Position numbers and translations under genes: made by a program. DNA of 32,190 bases. It comes from a virus. Shown in pieces: positions 1-8,307 of the stretch. The notes below the pieces were generated by a model. It saw only the letters and a list, made by a program, of their open reading frames with translations. It made no database searches and had not been told where the DNA came from. The stretch spans positions 1-32,190 of the IMG/VR virus record IMGVR_UViG_3300023180_000232; one strand, 5' to 3'. How positions within the stretch are numbered: the first letter of the stretch is position 1; each line of letters begins with the position of its first letter.

Positions 1-2071
1 CAACAGTTTGCACCAGAGTTGTGATATCAGCCCAGGTTAGCGCATCAACGTCAGTACCAGCCGAAATATCGACATTGCCGACGCTGCCATTGTTCAAGAT
101 ACCTGTGGGTTGACCAGAGGAACCAGAACCTTGGATAGCGTAGTATTCGATCTTATCGGCAATAGAGCGAAGAAGGTCGTCTTGCACGATTTGCTCGATT
201 GATGGGATCGACTCAAGAGCCAACAAACGCGATACTTGAGCATATGCACCAAGTGTGCGTGGCTGAAGCGTTACAGCCGCATCTGTTGGAGACTGATCGG
301 AAACATCAGCAGCTTCTTCAACAAATCCCGCTGCTGCACCCGTAGCTATCTTAGGGATGGAGATGCGGTTTGTTAAGCCACCCATGAAAGTTACACCAAG
401 AGCGGCCATAACTTGCTTTGCGCGAAGAGCTTCGATGAAAAGATCACCACGCTGGATGGTTGGAACAAAGCTATCTGATACGTTTTCGCCAGTGATACCG
501 CCAGTGGCAGCAGTTGTCATAACGCCAGATCGCCATGCAAAATCAGGAACATATACACCCTGCGATGCTTTGCCTGTGCGACGCTCGATTTCTTGGTGCA
601 TTTCGCGCTCGAAACCAGCTTCCGACCAATCGCCACGAACCTGTGCTTGAACCATACGGCCCAAAGAATACTGGCGCTTTTCTGCTGGCTTGGCTTCGAC
701 TGCTGCTGGATTTACATCAAGAGGCTTGCTCTCAAGTGCGTCCAACAACTCACCCCGGAATTGCTCGACAGAGATGCCGCGCTCCAGAGCTTTGTCACCA
801 AGATCTGCTTTGTTATGACGGCGAGCGAGTTTCATTATCTCGCTTGCGTTGCGATGAGCGACCTGAGCAGCCTCAGCCCGTACCTCATCGAGATTTACTT
901 CATCAGCCATTTTGGCCTCCTTTACTTCGATGGTTTGGTTTAAGGGTTGCGGAGCCGACCGCCCTACCCCGACATTTTGACTTCTGTCAGCGGGTATTGA
1001 AACGATTGAAATCTCCATTGGAGTTGTCCGAACCCGATAGATCTCCTCGGAATCGTCTTTCTCCTCGATCCGCCCGTCAATACGATATCCGACTGAGATA
1101 TTTTGCCGAATTCCGTCGAGCACGTCAGTAAACACTTCTGAAGAAAGTGACGATCTTCCGAACCTCACTGTAGCGCGAAGACGACGCGCACCTTCATCCA
1201 AGTCTACCGATTCCACAACGCCGATTTGTCGCTCCATATCATGATCGAGTAGGAGCGGCGCACGACCACTATTTAAAAATGAAAGATCCATTGATCCGGC
1301 GCGATGGTCGATTACTTCCATACCAAAGCTGCGCTCAACAGGCTCTTCACTAGAAACCCCAAGTCTGACAGTCCGGCGTTCTTCATCGATCACTCCAGGC
1401 TCAAAATGGAATGAACGCTGTTCGAGGTTGGATCGATCAAAGCGCTCTACCTCTTCCTCTTCACGCTCTACTGTCGCTGCTTCAAATTCTATTGGTTCCA
1501 ATTCATGTTCCTCCAGCCATTCTCGCGCTTCGCCTTCGCTAAACACATCAGCATCAAATCGAACCGCTTGAAGCTCACTTTCACCCTCTTTTATTCCATA
1601 GATGAAATCTACGCCAGTGGCGGCATTCTCTCTAGCGAACTCATCGTATTGAGCCGGATCAGTTATTCGAGCGGCGTGTTCATTTGGATAAGGTCTTGCC
1701 TCTTCTTGCATATAACCTCGCTCCTCTTCATCTATGTTCTTCATGCGTTCAACGCGAGCATTTGCCCAGGATTGGCCAGAATTACCACCCCATAAAGCCC
1801 AAGCAATTCGCCCAGCACTGGGGTAGCCATCTTCACCAGGAGAATAACCTTCGCCCTGCTTATCAACTTCATGCCTAGCAAAATAGGAAGCCATTCGCTT
1901 CACTGTCTCTGGTGATAACTCTTGGCGATTCACTAATTGACGCGCTCTAGCAACGCCAACAGCAGTTCCACCTCGACCAAATTCAGATCGCCAATCTAGG
2001 CCACGTTGTGCCTCTTCAGCCATCGCCTCAGTTGGTTTGGTATCGATATCGATGCCTTTATACGTTGCCAT
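1..2071 (-). CDS. Prohead protease-major capsid protein fusion, 5' part (runs off the window)
   Basis: One open frame of 690 codons starts at ATG 2071 and has no stop before position 1. Residues about 1-110 form a conserved N-terminal extension containing ALWGGNSGQSWA. Residues about 230-370 look like an S78 (HK97/herpes-type) prohead protease, with His277 in LLLDHDMER, Ser326 in ISVGYRI, and the closing motif PMEISIVSIPAD. From Met388 (ATG 910) the protein becomes an HK97-fold MCP: a charged scaffolding-like delta region, then typical motifs such as ISIPKIATGAAAGFVEE and YYAIQGSGSSGQPTGIL. The start overlaps the portal gene by 14 bp. The protease would cleave the delta region during capsid maturation. 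The 3' part of the gene is at 31871-32190. The fold calls are secure; whether the fusion protein accumulates uncleaved is unknown. Confidence 0.9.
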   Translation of the reverse strand, partial: MATYKGIDIDTKPTEAMAEEAQRGLDWRSEFGRGGTAVGVARARQLVNRQELSPETVKRMASYFARHEVDKQGEGYSPGEDGYPSAGRIAWALWGGNSGQSWANARVERMKNIDEEERGYMQEEARPYPNEHAARITDPAQYDEFARENAATGVDFIYGIKEGESELQAVRFDADVFSEGEAREWLEEHELEPIEFEAATVEREEEEVERFDRSNLEQRSFHFEPGVIDEERRTVRLGVSSEEPVERSFGMEVIDHRAGSMDLSFLNSGRAPLLLDHDMERQIGVVESVDLDEGARRLRATVRFGRSSLSSEVFTDVLDGIRQNISVGYRIDGRIEEKDDSEEIYRVRTTPMEISIVSIPADRSQNVGVGRSAPQPLNQTIEVKEAKMADEVNLDEVRAEAAQVAHRNASEIMKLARRHNKADLGDKALERGISVEQFRGELLDALESKPLDVNPAAVEAKPAEKRQYSLGRMVQAQVRGDWSEAGFEREMHQEIERRTGKASQGVYVPDFAWRSGVMTTAATGGITGENVSDSFVPTIQRGDLFIEALRAKQVMAALGVTFMGGLTNRISIPKIATGAAAGFVEEAADVSDQSPTDAAVTLQPRTLGAYAQVSRLLALESIPSIEQIVQDDLLRSIADKIEYYAIQGSGSSGQPTGILNNGSVGNVDISAGTDVDALTWADITTLVQTV
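908..923 (-). promoter_or_regulatory. Strong internal ribosome binding site and in-frame ATG for separate MCP synthesis
   Basis: On the minus strand AAAGGAGG (923-916) lies 5 nt before ATG 910, inside the protease-MCP frame and in the same phase. It falls exactly at the junction between the protease-like part and the MCP delta region. It should allow a capsid protein starting MADEVNLDE to be made independently of, and in excess over, the protease fusion. In-frame nested starts of this kind are known in lambda C/Nu3. Use of this site is inferred from sequence only. Confidence 0.7.
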
Positions 2072-3536
2072 CATCGCCCCCATCAGTCATGGCCGGAGCT
2101 TTAGGAGCGCCGAAAGGCTCGAAGGTCATATTTAAACCAAATTGAGCGGCAAGTTCCTTATCTCTGCTAATCTGGCTGAATGTTTCTTCAACATCTCTAC
2201 CATAATGACCAGCAACATCTTGCATCGATAAAATTCCATTCTGCAGACCAACGACTGCAGCGTTCATCTCTTTGAGAGGATCGACCCAATTCCATCCACG
2301 GCCTCGGAACATTGCATTATCTGCAAACTTGTCGAGCTTGGTTGCTGGGATTGGAATGGCTCCAAAGTCCATCGCAGTTAGTAACCACTCTCTAAATACA
2401 GGCTCGACAAAATGCTCGATCATAAATTGTTGTAATGCACGATAGCCATCGCGCTCATCCAAAGCACCTTGTCGGATCGATGAGTAATTGACGCTCGATA
2501 GATCGTTCGATAGCGCTGCATAGCTAACACCAAGACCAGAGGCGATACCTCGAAGCATTGCTGACTCAAATTCACCGAAGCCAACATTAGGATGTTTAGG
2601 ATCGAACATCTCGAGACCATACCCGGCAGGCAGAGCGTGCCAAGATCCAGGCTGGGTATCTATGACAGGCTCGTAGTTACCGTTCCCATAACTATCATCT
2701 CCGACATATTCATCACCGCCCGGCGAAGTTATGATACCCATCTTCGATGCACTAATTCTAGCAGCAATCAATTCGGCTTCTCTAAATGCCATCAGTTGTT
2801 TCATCGCTGACAATGCTGGTGTCATAAATGGCTCGCCGCGTGTTTGATGCGATCTACTTGGCATATAAATGTGAAGGATTTCTTCAGCCGGGACTCGAAC
2901 ATGACGCTGCTGGTGGTTGGTGAAATAACGATCACCAGGATGAGCGGTTAGCACCCAATAAGCGACGATCCGATGAGAGCGGTTCATTTCCACACCCATC
3001 CGAATATGACCACCATTGTCGAGCGTTTCGTTCTTCTTTTCGTCGATCAAATCCGCTTCGAGAAGCTGTAACGCAAAACCATCACGATATTGCTTGCCTC
3101 GAACCTTACGAACAAAGCACTCGCCATCTCTGGCCATCGTTTCGATAACGTGACGCTGTAGATCGAGCCATGACATTTTTCCATCGATGGTTGGGTTTCC
3201 TAATCTACCCCAAGCACGAAAAGCGTTCTCTATGATTGTATTGCCAGCTTGATCTAGCGAACCATCAGAATTACGAGCCTTAACTTGCAGATGAAAACCT
3301 CGATCACCAACCACGTTAGTCTTTAGAAGTTGCATATAGCGTCGAGCATATTCGTTATCGCGTACTAATTCTCGACTGCGATTACGTAGTGTTTCTAATG
3401 TGAATCTTAATTCACTATCGGCACTGTTGCTCGATCCACCAAAATCACCAAAAAGCCGACCACCTCTAGCTCCGGCATATGAACGTCTTCTTAGCTTTGT
3501 CTCTTCTTTTCGGCGAAACCGATCCCAAAAGGCCAT
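2058..3536 (-). CDS. Phage portal protein, lambda gpB family
   Basis: This 492-aa protein has the usual length and motifs of lambda-family portals. The basic N-terminus (WDRFRRKEETKLRRRS) is followed by the family hallmark of ordered polar residues RSRELVRDNEYARRYMQLL and NVVGDRGF, then PAEEILHIYMPSRSHQTRGEP and the late helix region SYAALSNDLSSVNYSSIRQG. A dodecamer of this protein forms the DNA entry vertex of the capsid and docks the terminase. It lies 2 bp after the gpW-like gene and overlaps the protease-MCP start by 14 bp, which implies translational coupling. I see no ClpP-type protease domain here; that job is in the next gene. Confidence 0.95.
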   Translation of the reverse strand: MAFWDRFRRKEETKLRRRSYAGARGGRLFGDFGGSSNSADSELRFTLETLRNRSRELVRDNEYARRYMQLLKTNVVGDRGFHLQVKARNSDGSLDQAGNTIIENAFRAWGRLGNPTIDGKMSWLDLQRHVIETMARDGECFVRKVRGKQYRDGFALQLLEADLIDEKKNETLDNGGHIRMGVEMNRSHRIVAYWVLTAHPGDRYFTNHQQRHVRVPAEEILHIYMPSRSHQTRGEPFMTPALSAMKQLMAFREAELIAARISASKMGIITSPGGDEYVGDDSYGNGNYEPVIDTQPGSWHALPAGYGLEMFDPKHPNVGFGEFESAMLRGIASGLGVSYAALSNDLSSVNYSSIRQGALDERDGYRALQQFMIEHFVEPVFREWLLTAMDFGAIPIPATKLDKFADNAMFRGRGWNWVDPLKEMNAAVVGLQNGILSMQDVAGHYGRDVEETFSQISRDKELAAQFGLNMTFEPFGAPKAPAMTDGGDDGNV

Positions 3537-3538
3537 AT

Positions 3539-4123
3539 CTAAAACCTCGCCACGATTGTTGCGCCAGTTGGCAAGCCTCGACGAATGCGCTCTTTGCGCC
3601 GCTCCATCAATAATTCGCGCTTGTAATAATCACGCCACTGGACAAGCTCTGTTGGAGCCATCTTCGACAGTGATCGACCATTGATCGAATAGCTTAAAAC
3701 ATCAGCATCAGCCCGACCTTGCAGAACTGTCTCAATCTTATCGAGCATAATCTCTGCATGGCTTCGAGGGTCGCTTTGATTGACATCGAGATCAACGATT
3801 GCAGTAAAGTCGCCTCGATCAATTACTATCCGCTCGCTATCGCTATCTCTAACGATCTCAAGTTGCCAATGATAATAGCCTGGAGTGAAAGCAGCACTAT
3901 CGACGCTGGAAACTGTAAACAAATAATCGTCGTTATATGCAGTACCAGTTAGCGTTATTTCACTAGCACCGCCACCAGTGATCCGAGCAACATATGTCGC
4001 AGTGTATAAACTATTGTCATAATCAGTGCCGATATCAGTTCTACGCCACTGGATGCGATCACCCACTACTATTTCGATAGGTTCCGTTGTTGGAGAATTT
4101 GCTGGATCGAATAAATTTGCCAC
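3539..4123 (-). CDS. Head-tail joining protein: beta-rich domain fused to a gpW-like tail
   Basis: This 194-aa protein occupies the gpW position between the large terminase and the portal. Its C-terminal 45 residues (SINGRSLSKMAPTELVQW, a basic YYKRELLMERRKERIRRG stretch, and the final TIVARF) resemble small gpW-type head-tail joining proteins, in which a helical hairpin ends in a beta strand. Residues about 1-115 are unlike classic gpW. They look like a beta-sandwich (GDRIQWRRTDIGTDYDNSLY, FTPGYYHWQLEIVRD) of the kind found in baseplate or fibre domains. The gene ends 2 bp before the portal gene and begins 3 bp after the terminase stop. The connector role is inferred from position and the C-terminus. 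Confidence 0.65.
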   Translation of the reverse strand: MANLFDPANSPTTEPIEIVVGDRIQWRRTDIGTDYDNSLYTATYVARITGGGASEITLTGTAYNDDYLFTVSSVDSAAFTPGYYHWQLEIVRDSDSERIVIDRGDFTAIVDLDVNQSDPRSHAEIMLDKIETVLQGRADADVLSYSINGRSLSKMAPTELVQWRDYYKRELLMERRKERIRRGLPTGATIVARF

Positions 4124-4126
4124 CCA

Positions 4127-5950
4127 CTACCTCCAACTAGTTGCAAAGTTGCGTCGCACTCTTGGCACAACCCGCTCGGTTTGTTGCTGCGGTGGCTTCT
4201 CCCTTGCCTCCGCTTCTTTCTGCGATAGCGCTTTCATGTTTATGTTTGCAATCGCAAAAGCTGCTAATGCATACACTCTTAAATCCAGCGCTTCATTCCT
4301 GGCCCTTGTCTTTTTCCACTCGCGCTTTCTAAAACCCTTCGAGAACTTAGTAACGATTTGCTCTGCCGTTAATTGCTCAAAATACTCATCGTCATAACGC
4401 GCTGGAAAATGACAATACCCAGGTCCAGGGATGTTAATCTTTAAACGCGCGTATATCAACTCTTTCGCAGTGTCAACTCCAACGGGGAAAAGTCTGATCT
4501 TTCCAATATTGTTTCTAGCGGGTCTTCCGACAATCGGTTTACTCTCTCCGGCAATACCCTTAACCGCAAATATTCCGCGCCTTTCACGGGGTCTAACAAA
4601 GTCATAAACCGCTTGTGTGTAATGACCGCCACTGTCGATTGCAGCGCATCTAATATTTAAAAGTTTTCCATCATCACGCTCGAACTTCTGTCCTAAGTAT
4701 AAATCTAAATCTCTCCAAATTTGCGGAGCGCTAGGGTCGCCATAAATGATATGGTGATCGATGCTCCACGTTTCAGCCTCATTGACGCCATGACCTAAAA
4801 CCTCAATCTCTAATCTGTCGTTCTGCGTATCGATGCCAGCAGTTAGCATTAAAACATCGTTTGGAACGCCATCGTAATCTTCGCCGCGACCAGGGATTTC
4901 GTCATCCTTAACCCCTTCACCTTGCTCCTCCCACGTCTCACCGAGAAAGGTATTAATCCACACCCTCAAAGTCTCTGGCATTTTCTTAGCTTCGAGAAAG
5001 TCTCTAGCAGCGTCACCCAATGCAATCCAGGGTGAATACAGGCCACTCAGTCTAAATCCGGCGGTTGTGTTTCCAGGCTTGTCAGCGATCCATTCACCTC
5101 TTGAGATAGCTTTGTATCGAGCCGCATCATGCCAAGTTGAGCCGCAACATTCACAAACATAAATCGCTTTCGTCGGCTCACCATCCGGCCAATGCACTTG
5201 TGACCATTTTAGCGTTTGCTTTTCGCCACAATCAGCACATGGAACCCAGAACTGACGTTGATCGCTATCGAGATATTCTGCCTCAATACGGCTTGCGTCC
5301 TTAACAGTTGGCGTTGAAACGATGACAATCTTGGAGTTCCAAAAGGTTGTAGCTCTTTTTTCTGCAAGCCGGAGAGGATCGCCCTCAGTTCCGGCGCTAC
5401 TAGGCCATCTATCCAGTTCGTCAGCAAGCACAACTCGAATTGGACGAGAGGCAAGCCCTGCTGCTGAATTACTGCCAACGATGTTGATTGATCCCCCTGG
5501 GAATTGCTTCGATAGAGTTGTGTTACCGCTATCTCTAGATCGAGGATCTTTAACTTTACCTTTAAGCGCTGGTGTGTCTCGAAGCATTGGAGCCAATCGA
5601 TCTTTCGAGAAAGCCTGTCCCATAGAGAGTGTCGGCTGCACGCAGAGTATCGGGCTTGCATCCTGATCGATACAATAGCCGATGATGTTTAGCAGCACTT
5701 CAGTTTTGCCAACTTGAGCCGATGACATAACGATTACGCGCCTAACAGTTGGATCGCTGCAAGCATCCATGATTCCGCGACTATACTCAGCGCGAGAAGT
5801 GTACCAACGCCCAGGCTCCGCAGATGACTCAGGGGATAAACGCCTTTCAGCGTCAGCCCATTGGCTCACCGTCATCACTGGAGGCGGCTTTAGCATCTCT
5901 GCCACTTGCATCATAAGACGCATCATCTGTGACTTCTTGTGCATACTCAT
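4127..5950 (-). CDS. Terminase large subunit, lambda GpA family
   Basis: The packaging motor and nuclease, 607 aa. It shows an ATPase domain with a Walker A-type motif at 76-83 (SSAQVGKT), Walker B VVLADE at 173-178 and a coupling motif VSTPT at 211-215. A CxxC pair at 238/241 and 266/269 forms a predicted zinc ribbon. The C-terminal RNase H-like nuclease has Asp374 (GIDTQND) and Asp439 (AAIDSGGH). The family usually cuts at cos sites. The annotated start overlaps the small terminase by 98 bp; internal methionines at residues 9-19 could be the true start, but a GGGTGG stretch before ATG 5950 supports the long form. The protein binds the small subunit and the portal. Confidence 0.96.
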   Translation of the reverse strand: MSMHKKSQMMRLMMQVAEMLKPPPVMTVSQWADAERRLSPESSAEPGRWYTSRAEYSRGIMDACSDPTVRRVIVMSSAQVGKTEVLLNIIGYCIDQDASPILCVQPTLSMGQAFSKDRLAPMLRDTPALKGKVKDPRSRDSGNTTLSKQFPGGSINIVGSNSAAGLASRPIRVVLADELDRWPSSAGTEGDPLRLAEKRATTFWNSKIVIVSTPTVKDASRIEAEYLDSDQRQFWVPCADCGEKQTLKWSQVHWPDGEPTKAIYVCECCGSTWHDAARYKAISRGEWIADKPGNTTAGFRLSGLYSPWIALGDAARDFLEAKKMPETLRVWINTFLGETWEEQGEGVKDDEIPGRGEDYDGVPNDVLMLTAGIDTQNDRLEIEVLGHGVNEAETWSIDHHIIYGDPSAPQIWRDLDLYLGQKFERDDGKLLNIRCAAIDSGGHYTQAVYDFVRPRERRGIFAVKGIAGESKPIVGRPARNNIGKIRLFPVGVDTAKELIYARLKINIPGPGYCHFPARYDDEYFEQLTAEQIVTKFSKGFRKREWKKTRARNEALDLRVYALAAFAIANINMKALSQKEAEAREKPPQQQTERVVPRVRRNFATSWR

Positions 5951-6413
5951 TCACCCACCCAGATAATTCTTCTAACGCTTCATAGATTTGATCTTGGATC
6001 ATTTGCTTGCAGATCGAGGGGTTGTCTTCAACCGCAACAACCGGAGCTAATTTAGCTGGCATGGCAAGCAATCGAGATTTGCAAGAGGCGATCACCTCGG
6101 ACCATGCATCAGAAACATCTTCAATCGATACAAGTGATCCGCGTTTTTCTTCAAGCTCAATTTCAACAAGCTCTGCTTCCGCCGCTAATTTACGACCACG
6201 CTCTGCATTTAGATCAACGACATTCGGACCAGCGATATATTTACTAGCAGCCGGGATAACATCTCGAAGCAAATAATATTTACGATTACCGCGCGTTTCG
6301 ATGGGATTTATGCCAGTCAAAATTTCGCGCATCTTGCGATTATCGATGCCTAATTCTGCTGACAATCGTCCCGGTGTGTATCGGTCTGATCCGATCTCTG
6401 GCTTGGCAGTCAT
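5853..6413 (-). CDS. Terminase small subunit, Nu1-like
   Basis: A 186-aa DNA-recognition subunit directly upstream of the GpA-type terminase. The N-terminus (RYTPGRLSAELGIDNRKMRE, then RKYYLLRDVIPA) fits the winged-helix fold of Nu1, in which a MerR-like helix-turn-helix binds the cos region. Residues about 70-105 are a charged helix rich in Glu and Lys (AERGRKLAAEAELVEIELEE) that would mediate oligomerisation. The acidic C-terminus (SSDDGEPMG) would contact the large subunit. The 98-bp overlap with the large subunit is longer than usual and may mean that the latter starts further in. Confidence 0.85.
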   Translation of the reverse strand: MTAKPEIGSDRYTPGRLSAELGIDNRKMREILTGINPIETRGNRKYYLLRDVIPAASKYIAGPNVVDLNAERGRKLAAEAELVEIELEEKRGSLVSIEDVSDAWSEVIASCKSRLLAMPAKLAPVVAVEDNPSICKQMIQDQIYEALEELSGWVNEYAQEVTDDASYDASGRDAKAASSDDGEPMG

Positions 6414-6559
6414 GTGATCCCTCTTTGAAATTTTCTGTCGCTAAAAAAGTATCGGGGTCGCGCGTTACCCGCATAGAGGACCGTTTGGAAGGACCCGCAA
6501 GCCAAAAAATAATCATTTTTGAAATTATATTTCAATTTTTACCCGCTTTCTTATTTTTT
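6414..6559. promoter_or_regulatory. Intergenic region before the packaging operon: candidate cos site and late promoter
   Basis: This 146-bp gap lies just upstream of the small terminase, the usual position of cos in phages with GpA-type terminases. A GC-rich island at 6450-6500 contains a GGGT...ACCC dyad around a CGCGCG core (6455-6470) and a GGACC...GGACCC pair (6478-6496), in otherwise AT-rich DNA. Next to it is a perfect inverted repeat TGAAAT-TAT-ATTTCA (6520-6534) that includes a consensus TATAAT on the minus strand (6529-6524). A good -35 box is missing. Both assignments are positional inferences; the cohesive ends cannot be located from sequence alone. Confidence 0.35.
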
Positions 6560-7234
6560 TTAGGAAACTGGGGTTCGTTTGAATGAGTCCATCTTTGTTC
6601 CTTTTTTGAAATGCTTTGCGGTCTTGATTGCTCTGTCAAATTGTTTGTTAAAGTTGCGCCCCAGGTCACGTCTAAAGATTACACTACCATCTTCAAAGAA
6701 CATAAAATTCTTATCAATCTTTACAGCGGTCTCAAACGTGTAAAGTCTTTTGATTGGTAGACGCGCCTTGCCTTCTCTCTGCCAGATACCAAACGCACCA
6801 GATGGCATCGTTGTCACAAATGTCCTTGGTTTGTTTACTACCTTCCTTGCCCTCCATGCATCAGGTACACCGCGACCACGCCTTCGATCTTTAATCTGCC
6901 ATGATGGAACAGCGAGATGACCTGACCTTGGTTTCTTTATTCCACCTTCAGCGTGTAGATTAAGATTTCCTCTATAAAGCCCTCTAATCTTTACCTGATA
7001 TAGTGATGCATGAAGATCGCGCTTCTTAGCTTTCTTTACTCGAAATGATTGGCCAGCAAATCTTTTGTCTCGAACAGCAAACGCTCGATCAAATGTCTTA
7101 CCAACAATCTGTTTACGCATTGCAAATGCCGTGTCGTTCAAAGTATTCGCAAAAGCAAATGGAAGCTGCTTTCTTTGAAAGTTATCCAGCCTCCTCTCCA
7201 ACTCCAAGTAATTCGCTTTGACGTTCAACTCCAT
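6560..7234 (-). CDS. Minor tail protein Z-like (gpZ family), outside the tail module
   Basis: A very basic 224-aa protein. The N-terminal part KQLPFAFANTLNDTAFAMRK carries the 'LPFA.A.ALNDTA' signature that I associate with prophage minor tail protein Z, which completes the head-proximal end of the tail. GAFGIWQREGKARLPIKRLY also fits that family. A clear GGAGGTGAG ribosome binding site precedes ATG 7234. Its location is odd: it sits upstream of the terminase, next to DNA-metabolism genes, whereas in lambda Z lies between FII and U. A tail completion role is likely from the family resemblance and has moderate support. Confidence 0.65.
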   Translation of the reverse strand: MELNVKANYLELERRLDNFQRKQLPFAFANTLNDTAFAMRKQIVGKTFDRAFAVRDKRFAGQSFRVKKAKKRDLHASLYQVKIRGLYRGNLNLHAEGGIKKPRSGHLAVPSWQIKDRRRGRGVPDAWRARKVVNKPRTFVTTMPSGAFGIWQREGKARLPIKRLYTFETAVKIDKNFMFFEDGSVIFRRDLGRNFNKQFDRAIKTAKHFKKGTKMDSFKRTPVS

Positions 7235-7493
7235 GCGTTATCTCACCTCCACAACCAGCATAACCAGCAAGATCTACCCAGCTATCTCGATGATCTGGTG
7301 TTTGAATCAATCGAGCCATCTTCAGTGCCGCCAAGCATAGAGCAACTTGAGCTGGTGTCACGTCCTTCTCTAACAGCACAGACCAAAGCCCAGCAATCCT
7401 ACCAAAATTCTGTTCGACAGTGCCATAGCTCGAACCACGCTCCGAAACAGCGTTCATTGCGTCAGTTAAAAGATTGAACCTTTCTTTGGACAT
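7182..7493 (-). CDS. DUF6378-like phage protein
   Basis: This 103-aa protein matches a small family common in phage nucleotide and early regions. Its pattern is a start like ERFNLLTDAMNAVSERG, then SSYGTVEQNFGRIAGLWSVL, VTPAQVALCLAALKMARL, and DHRDSWVDLAGYAGCGGE. No enzymatic activity is established for the family as far as I know. The alpha-helical layout with conserved E, K and D residues recalls MazG/dUTPase-like all-alpha NTP pyrophosphatases, but this is only a speculative fold comparison. The gene overlaps the gpZ-like gene by 53 bp and has a GAGGGG ribosome binding site. Confidence 0.7.
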   Translation of the reverse strand: MSKERFNLLTDAMNAVSERGSSYGTVEQNFGRIAGLWSVLLEKDVTPAQVALCLAALKMARLIQTPDHRDSWVDLAGYAGCGGEITHGVERQSELLGVGEEAG

Positions 7494-7562
7494 AAAACCC
7501 CTCTCAAATCAATTTTAAGCGGCCTACAGTGGCCATCTCTAAGTTTCTGCTACGACCATGCC

Positions 7563-8168
7563 CTAGAATGGCACATCATCATTCAGTGACGCTCTCTGGC
7601 CTTTTTCGGAAATTTCTTTGATCGATGCATCTGGCATCAAATCTTTAACCTCCCCGATCCAACGACCCGCATCGTCAGCAGCAATAATAGCAGCAATCTC
7701 TCTTGCGCTAAAGCATCGAACTCCATGTTTTTTGCTGTAAGCTCCGGCTTCTGCGTCAGTTCTGCAAATAGCAATCACGCTACCATCAGGCATTGGAGCC
7801 TCGAAGCAATCGCCTTGAATCGGTTTCTCTCCATTAGCGATAGCTGCTTCAGCAAGGATTGCATACGAGCGAGCTAAACCAGCACAAGCCTTCTCGACGC
7901 GCTCAACCGATCTATCAGCAAGAGCGGTTGTTAGCCGATCCATCTGTTGCAGATATTTCACCGCAAGATCGGGACCAGCGATCTCTGGCAATCTTCCCAC
8001 GCCCCACTCAGCTTCGTATTGCGAACAAACTCGATCATGCTCTGCCATTGCCGCTCTTATTCGATCAGCCTGTCTTTCCGATCCAAGAAATTCTCTCCAG
8101 ATTGATCCTGGTGCTTCTGGTGCTCGTTTAACTTGTCTTCTCTTTTTCAAAACTCTCTCCATTGCCAT
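7563..8168 (-). CDS. Unknown protein with an SSB-like C-terminal tip
   Basis: A 201-aa protein I do not recognise. The N-terminus is strongly basic (VLKKRRQVKRAPEAPGS) and the middle is helical (residues about 35-115). A compact alpha/beta segment follows (GDCFEAPMPDGSVIAICRTD, then AEAGAYSKKHGVRCFSAREI). It ends in NDDVPF, which closely resembles the DDDIPF tip by which bacterial SSB recruits replication and repair proteins. It lies immediately downstream of the 10-bp repeat cluster. A role in phage replication, for example as an adaptor that mimics or competes with SSB, is inferred from the tip and the location. Confidence 0.6.
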   Translation of the reverse strand: MAMERVLKKRRQVKRAPEAPGSIWREFLGSERQADRIRAAMAEHDRVCSQYEAEWGVGRLPEIAGPDLAVKYLQQMDRLTTALADRSVERVEKACAGLARSYAILAEAAIANGEKPIQGDCFEAPMPDGSVIAICRTDAEAGAYSKKHGVRCFSAREIAAIIAADDAGRWIGEVKDLMPDASIKEISEKGQRASLNDDVPF

Positions 8169-8307
8169 GTTTCACTCAATGGTTGCCTTTCCCCCTAAAG
8201 GGAGGAAAAAGGGCAACATCTGAGTATTGAGCAAAAATGTTGCCTAATGTTGCCTATGTTGCCTATTCCGCAATCTAAACCATTGATAACAATAAACAAA
8301 ATGTTTC
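8169..8307. promoter_or_regulatory. Intergenic region with repeat cluster, AT-rich stretch and hairpin
   Basis: This 139-bp gap contains three tandem ATGTTGCCTA repeats, one inverted copy, an AT-rich patch (8283-8302), and a stem-loop TTTCC-CCCT/AGGGAGGAAA (about 8188-8206). The stem-loop lies in the presumed leader of the minus-strand gene starting at 8168. A weak minus-strand promoter (TTGTTT, 16 bp, TAGATT) would fall inside the AT-rich patch, between the repeat groups. The region could be a replication origin or an operator-rich promoter. Confidence 0.5.

Noticed and set aside
535-1131. Plus-strand open frame of 198 codons across the protease-capsid gene
   Set aside because: It lies opposite a long gene with clear S78 and HK97 motifs, has no domain pattern, and has no ribosome binding site.
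5209-5661. Minus-strand 150-codon frame inside the large terminase
   Set aside because: It lies fully inside the terminase ATPase region in another frame and shows no family pattern.
7500-7560. Short GGCC...GGCC inverted repeat at about 7528-7541 as a terminator
   Set aside because: The stem has only 4 bp and no U-tract on either strand.
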